From contig DBVU01000109.1 in NCBI GenBank assembly GCA_002308195.1, positions 1-8,962 on the forward strand: DNA of 8,962 nt. The letters run 5' to 3'. The notes under the pieces are model-generated. The model searched no databases, was not told where the DNA came from, and saw nothing but the letters and a program-made list of their open reading frames with translations. Position numbers and translations under genes: made by a program. Below, one piece after another: positions 7,501 to 8,962 of this stretch. The stretch's first letter is position 1. Every line of letters starts with the position of its first letter. The stretch comes from Bacteroidales bacterium UBA1256. GTDB lineage: Bacteria > Bacteroidota > Bacteroidia > Bacteroidales > Paludibacteraceae.

Positions 7501-8245
7501 ACAACTGGATTCGGTGGTGGTCTATCCGGCGGAAGTAACGATGCCTGCAGGCGACACACAACGATTTGAAGTGTGCCCAATCAATCAATTTGGAATGACT
7601 ATCGATACCTGCCATTATGATTTCCGAGCAACGCAGGTGGGAGATACAACACTGACGTTCGATTGTTATGAACTGTCCGCAACAGCTGTGGCGCATGTAT
7701 TGCCATACTCTGATATGAATTTGGCACTCGAAAAACCCGTTACGGAGTCGGGACACGAGAATGCAGGGACTATACCAGAGAATGCAGTTGATGGAAAACA
7801 AGACACTCGATGGGGAAGTCGTTTCAACGATGATGAATGGTTGGAGATAGACTTGCTGCATTGTTATCAACTAGATTCGATTCGTATCTATTGGGAAACG
7901 GCATATGCTACAGAATATGAGATTCAGGTCAGCCAAGATGCTATTTTCTACGAAGCAGCCTATAGCACGACCAATGCTAAAGGGGGAAAGGTGACACATC
8001 CAATTCAGGTATCCGGGCGCTACGTGCGTCTCATATGTCATAAGCGCAGTACTGGCTACGGTTCTTCACTATATGAGATAGAAGTCTATGGCTCAGGTCG
8101 CTGTGACGACATAGAAACCGCAATTGATAATCATATAACACCAACAACCAATCACAAATTTATTAAGGATGGACAGATGTATATTTCGCACAACGGTGTT
8201 GTCTATACTGTTAGTGGCCTTGTATTCATGCACACCAAAGAGTGA
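4520..8245 (+). CDS. Secreted GH81 endo-beta-1,3-glucanase with two discoidin (F5/8 type C) domains, Ig-like modules and T9SS-like tail
   Basis: Complete 1241-residue protein. Residues 1-20 are a type I signal peptide (MNRQPIIALFLFVTLALVAQ). The GH81 catalytic region (about 30-740) shows the N-terminal beta-sandwich signature LPTNDWWTHAL (80-90), GGDTYWGGKGL (356-366), FNDHHFHYGYFI (432-443; D434 is the expected catalytic acid) and GQESTSEAIQGWGG (E508 and E512, the expected base pair). The family hydrolyses internal beta-1,3-glucosidic bonds (laminarin, curdlan-type glucan). Then come a discoidin/CBM32-like domain (781-905), Ig/Big-like beta modules (about 909-1066), a second discoidin domain (1067-1192), a linker, and a C-terminal tail KFIKDGQMYISHNG...YTVSG (1213-1233) of the Bacteroidales secretion-tail type. 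The bare catalytic region matches other GH81 enzymes in size; the extra 500 residues are accessory binding and surface modules. The last 77 nt also encode the start of the GH3 gene. Confidence 0.93.
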   Translation: MNRQPIIALFLFVTLALVAQTPVSVGGGSYASYVPLTKSRTAEHEGCQAYQMEHRKLYVPDSLLARLGAANGSVQGTIALPTNDWWTHALVNEWTGKIWMYPGWVEATQDGIDIGYPDHWEPTGNEVKWDTPLRVSLKATHADRPNPKMDCLVDNWSDFMMSFIIVCGEDWLRVTCVHGSPLIWFESKGMQMTVANPDAAKYWTQEATGQDKQWLVVGLKTDGLTDETLTTYATRVPRSTTMTYAYDAEHSSLSTTFSLTTENIATGTRSATAPCLMAFLPHHYYEPSVIDFQLSDSHYLSPRGQMRVAEGNDFSITYPVHSFLPYFPAPLEWNEEFSATRMAELNADYSKRGTFGGDTYWGGKGLTQMAHYMTFALQMGDTATFRMAKQRLKDVLIDWYTYTPGEQRYYFARYPRWGALIGMDPSYDSETFNDHHFHYGYFIYSSAVLCMLDDDFRIQYGPMAREVARDYANWQHSADEPWFRTLDPYCGHSFAGGLGNAGNGNGQESTSEAIQGWGGVWMLGAALQDQEMLEAGIMGYTLETRATSEYWFDKKRRNIDFTKYQHPYCCNLTMQGVGWWTWFSGDPVWMHSIQWLPISPILTNCFSEDLAFTRWDYTQMYAAKEVGNYEAETNGLGDESGLGNVCLSYLSLFDADSAINVWSRMDAMGKPLAKNPDTGGITYWLAHSHKALGEKRYDIYANHPLACVYTDTLSGRMTYAVFNVGQTPLSVHFFGAKDTTVTVPHGLTLISGAHSLTITTIEDEADAVEPDPMAWNLPYPNLALHKPVAVSSEENAGCLAVNLTDGKETTRWGSIHQDNEYAIVDLEQMCYIDYMILRWETAYASEYELAFSDDNSTWRTSMYSSAGGVEKVDTRVRARYIRLKGTQRATQYGTSLYELEAYGRPLSGDPTKVFAIALSATDTVLYQGQSTILTTTAYNVNGEEMTSTAAYTITNGIAQLNGNTVTCPNYGTVTVQARVDDCIASLTLVVLETEQLDSVVVYPAEVTMPAGDTQRFEVCPINQFGMTIDTCHYDFRATQVGDTTLTFDCYELSATAVAHVLPYSDMNLALEKPVTESGHENAGTIPENAVDGKQDTRWGSRFNDDEWLEIDLLHCYQLDSIRIYWETAYATEYEIQVSQDAIFYEAAYSTTNAKGGKVTHPIQVSGRYVRLICHKRSTGYGSSLYEIEVYGSGRCDDIETAIDNHITPTTNHKFIKDGQMYISHNGVVYTVSGLVFMHTKE
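6860..7234 (+). repeat. Discoidin/F5-8 type C (CBM32-like) domain, copy 1 of the GH81 protein
   Basis: Encodes residues 781-905, starting NLALHKPVAVSS and ending LYELEAYGRP. It shows the jellyroll hallmarks TDGKETTRWGS, a central WETAYASEYEL and YIRLKGTQRATQYGTSLYEL. It closely parallels the second copy at 7718-8095: both begin NLAL.KPV, contain DGK..TRWGS and carry WETAYA(S/T)EYE. Probable role is glycan binding near the catalytic domain; the ligand cannot be read from sequence. Confidence 0.8.
7718..8095 (+). repeat. Discoidin/F5-8 type C (CBM32-like) domain, copy 2 of the GH81 protein
   Basis: Encodes residues 1067-1192, starting NLALEKPVTESG and ending LYEIEVYGS. It carries DGKQDTRWGS, WETAYATEYEIQVS and YVRLICHKRSTGYGSSLYEI. 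It is separated from copy 1 by about 160 residues of Ig-like beta modules, so the pair is an internal duplication split by spacers, not a direct tandem. Confidence 0.8.
8169..8245 (+). other. 77-nt overlap coding in two frames (GH81 tail / GH3 lipoprotein signal)
   Basis: The GH81 frame encodes residues 1217-1241 here, most of the T9SS-like tail. The frame shifted by +1 encodes residues 1-25 of the GH3 protein, including its signal peptide and lipobox Cys. An in-frame TAA at 8136-8138 blocks any earlier GH3 start, and the next in-frame ATG (8280) would remove the signal peptide and part of the conserved GH3 N-terminus. Both readings are therefore supported. Confidence 0.8.
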
Positions 8246-8962
8246 CGAAGATAAATTTATAGAAGACCTTCTGGCACGTATGACGCTGGAGGAGAAAATA
8301 GGTCAGTTGAATCAACTTGACCCATCTTGGAGCGCAGAAGAAAAAGAGGCATTGATTCGCGAGGGCAAAGTAGGCTCTATCTTTAATATGGTGGGAGCTA
8401 AAGAAGTGAATCGATTGCAAAGGATGGCGGTGGAAGAAACGCGCTTGGGCATACCATTGGTGGCCGCTCGCGATGTGATACATGGTTATCATACGATTTA
8501 TCCTATTCCTCTAGGGCAAGGCGCTACGTGGAATCCTGATTTGGTAGAAAAAGCCGCACAATTGACTGCCATTGAAGCGCAACAAGATGGAATACGCTGG
8601 GCTTTTTCACCAATGGTGGATGTGGCGCATGATCCACGTTGGGGGCGTGTGGCTGAAGGATATGGAGAAGATGCATTGCTTACGTCCACAATGGGAGCTG
8701 CGACCGTTAGAGGTTATCAAAGTCAGGGCATGGCAGCGTGTGTGAAGCATTTTGCCGGATATTCGGTAAGTGAAGGAGGGCGCGACTATAATACCACTTG
8801 GATTCCTGAGGTGCAATTGCGTGATATATACTTGCCGCCTTTTAAGGCCGCGATTGATGCGGGTGCGATGAGTGTGATGTGTTCGTTTAATGATTTGAAC
8901 GGACTACCTTCGTCGGCCAATCCGCATCTCAATATTGATATTCTGCGTCACGAATGGAAATC
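8169..8962 (+). CDS. bglX: GH3 beta-glucosidase lipoprotein (BglX-like), 3'-truncated by window end
   Basis: Partial: 264 full codons are present and no stop is reached. The start at 8169 gives MDRCIFRTTVLSILLVALYSC, whose Cys21 fits a lipoprotein signal (lipobox LYSC, Tyr at -2 being less usual). The next residues, TPKSDEDK, hold an acidic cluster like the SDDDD-type surface-export signal described for Bacteroides. The GH3 barrel follows: LLARMTLEEKIGQLNQ, ARDVIHGY (D102, expected substrate-binding Asp), PMVDVAHDPRWGRVAEGYGED, KHFAGYSVSEGGRDYN (K193-H194, R205) and VMCSFNDLNGLPSSAN. Spacing and motifs closely follow E. coli BglX. The nucleophile Asp (usually in an SDW motif) should lie just past the window. 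Expected role is release of glucose from beta-glucan oligosaccharides made by the GH81 and GH30 enzymes. The exact linkage preference is not readable, and the bglX symbol reflects resemblance, not proven orthology. Confidence 0.9.
   Translation, partial: MDRCIFRTTVLSILLVALYSCTPKSDEDKFIEDLLARMTLEEKIGQLNQLDPSWSAEEKEALIREGKVGSIFNMVGAKEVNRLQRMAVEETRLGIPLVAARDVIHGYHTIYPIPLGQGATWNPDLVEKAAQLTAIEAQQDGIRWAFSPMVDVAHDPRWGRVAEGYGEDALLTSTMGAATVRGYQSQGMAACVKHFAGYSVSEGGRDYNTTWIPEVQLRDIYLPPFKAAIDAGAMSVMCSFNDLNGLPSSANPHLNIDILRHEWK

Noticed and set aside
8136..8245. Frameshift error fusing or splitting GH81 and GH3
   Set aside because: The GH81 frame ends in a recognisable tail and the GH3 frame begins with its own Met and lipoprotein signal, so both ends are coherent without an error.

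Overview
The window looks like part of a polysaccharide-utilisation operon from a member of the Bacteroidota, most likely Bacteroidales (a gut or rumen Bacteroides/Prevotella-type organism). The reasons are two lipoprotein signal peptides in glycoside hydrolases, no clear Shine-Dalgarno sequences before the starts, a C-terminal tail of the Bacteroidales type (pattern KDGQ..I..NG..Y.V.G) on a large multidomain glycanase, and a Bacteroidales-style heptanucleotide repeat. No RNA gene, CRISPR array, transposase or integrase is visible. No SusC/SusD pair, sensor or transporter falls inside the window.

Four genes lie on the + strand with almost no spacing, and coding sequence covers nearly every base. 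(1) 1-2868 is the 3' part of a very large protein of the GH94-like phosphorylase superfamily, best read as a GH149-type (or GH161-type) beta-1,3-oligoglucan phosphorylase. (2) 2865-4493 is a GH30 beta-glucanase lipoprotein whose start overlaps the previous stop as ATGA. (3) 4520-8245, after a 26-nt gap, is a secreted GH81 endo-beta-1,3-glucanase with two discoidin (F5/8 type C) domains flanking Ig-like modules and a T9SS-like tail. (4) 8169 to the window end is the 5' part of a BglX-like GH3 beta-glucosidase lipoprotein. Its signal peptide is encoded in another frame inside the last 77 nt of the GH81 gene.

Together these make a coherent system for beta-1,3-glucan carrying beta-1,6 linkages, such as laminarin, fungal or yeast wall glucan, or cereal/algal storage glucan. 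GH81 would cut the beta-1,3 backbone, GH30 (close to subfamily GH30_3 by motif) would cut beta-1,6 linkages, GH3 would release glucose from the ends, and the phosphorylase would convert imported beta-1,3-oligosaccharides to glucose-1-phosphate in the cytoplasm. The family calls for GH30, GH81 and GH3 rest on visible signature motifs and are firm. The phosphorylase call is strong at superfamily level but inferred at family level.

The most unusual points are the heptamer repeat that encodes the GH30 signal peptide, the 77-nt dual-coding overlap between GH81 and GH3, and the combination of phosphorolytic and hydrolytic glucan breakdown in one transcription unit.
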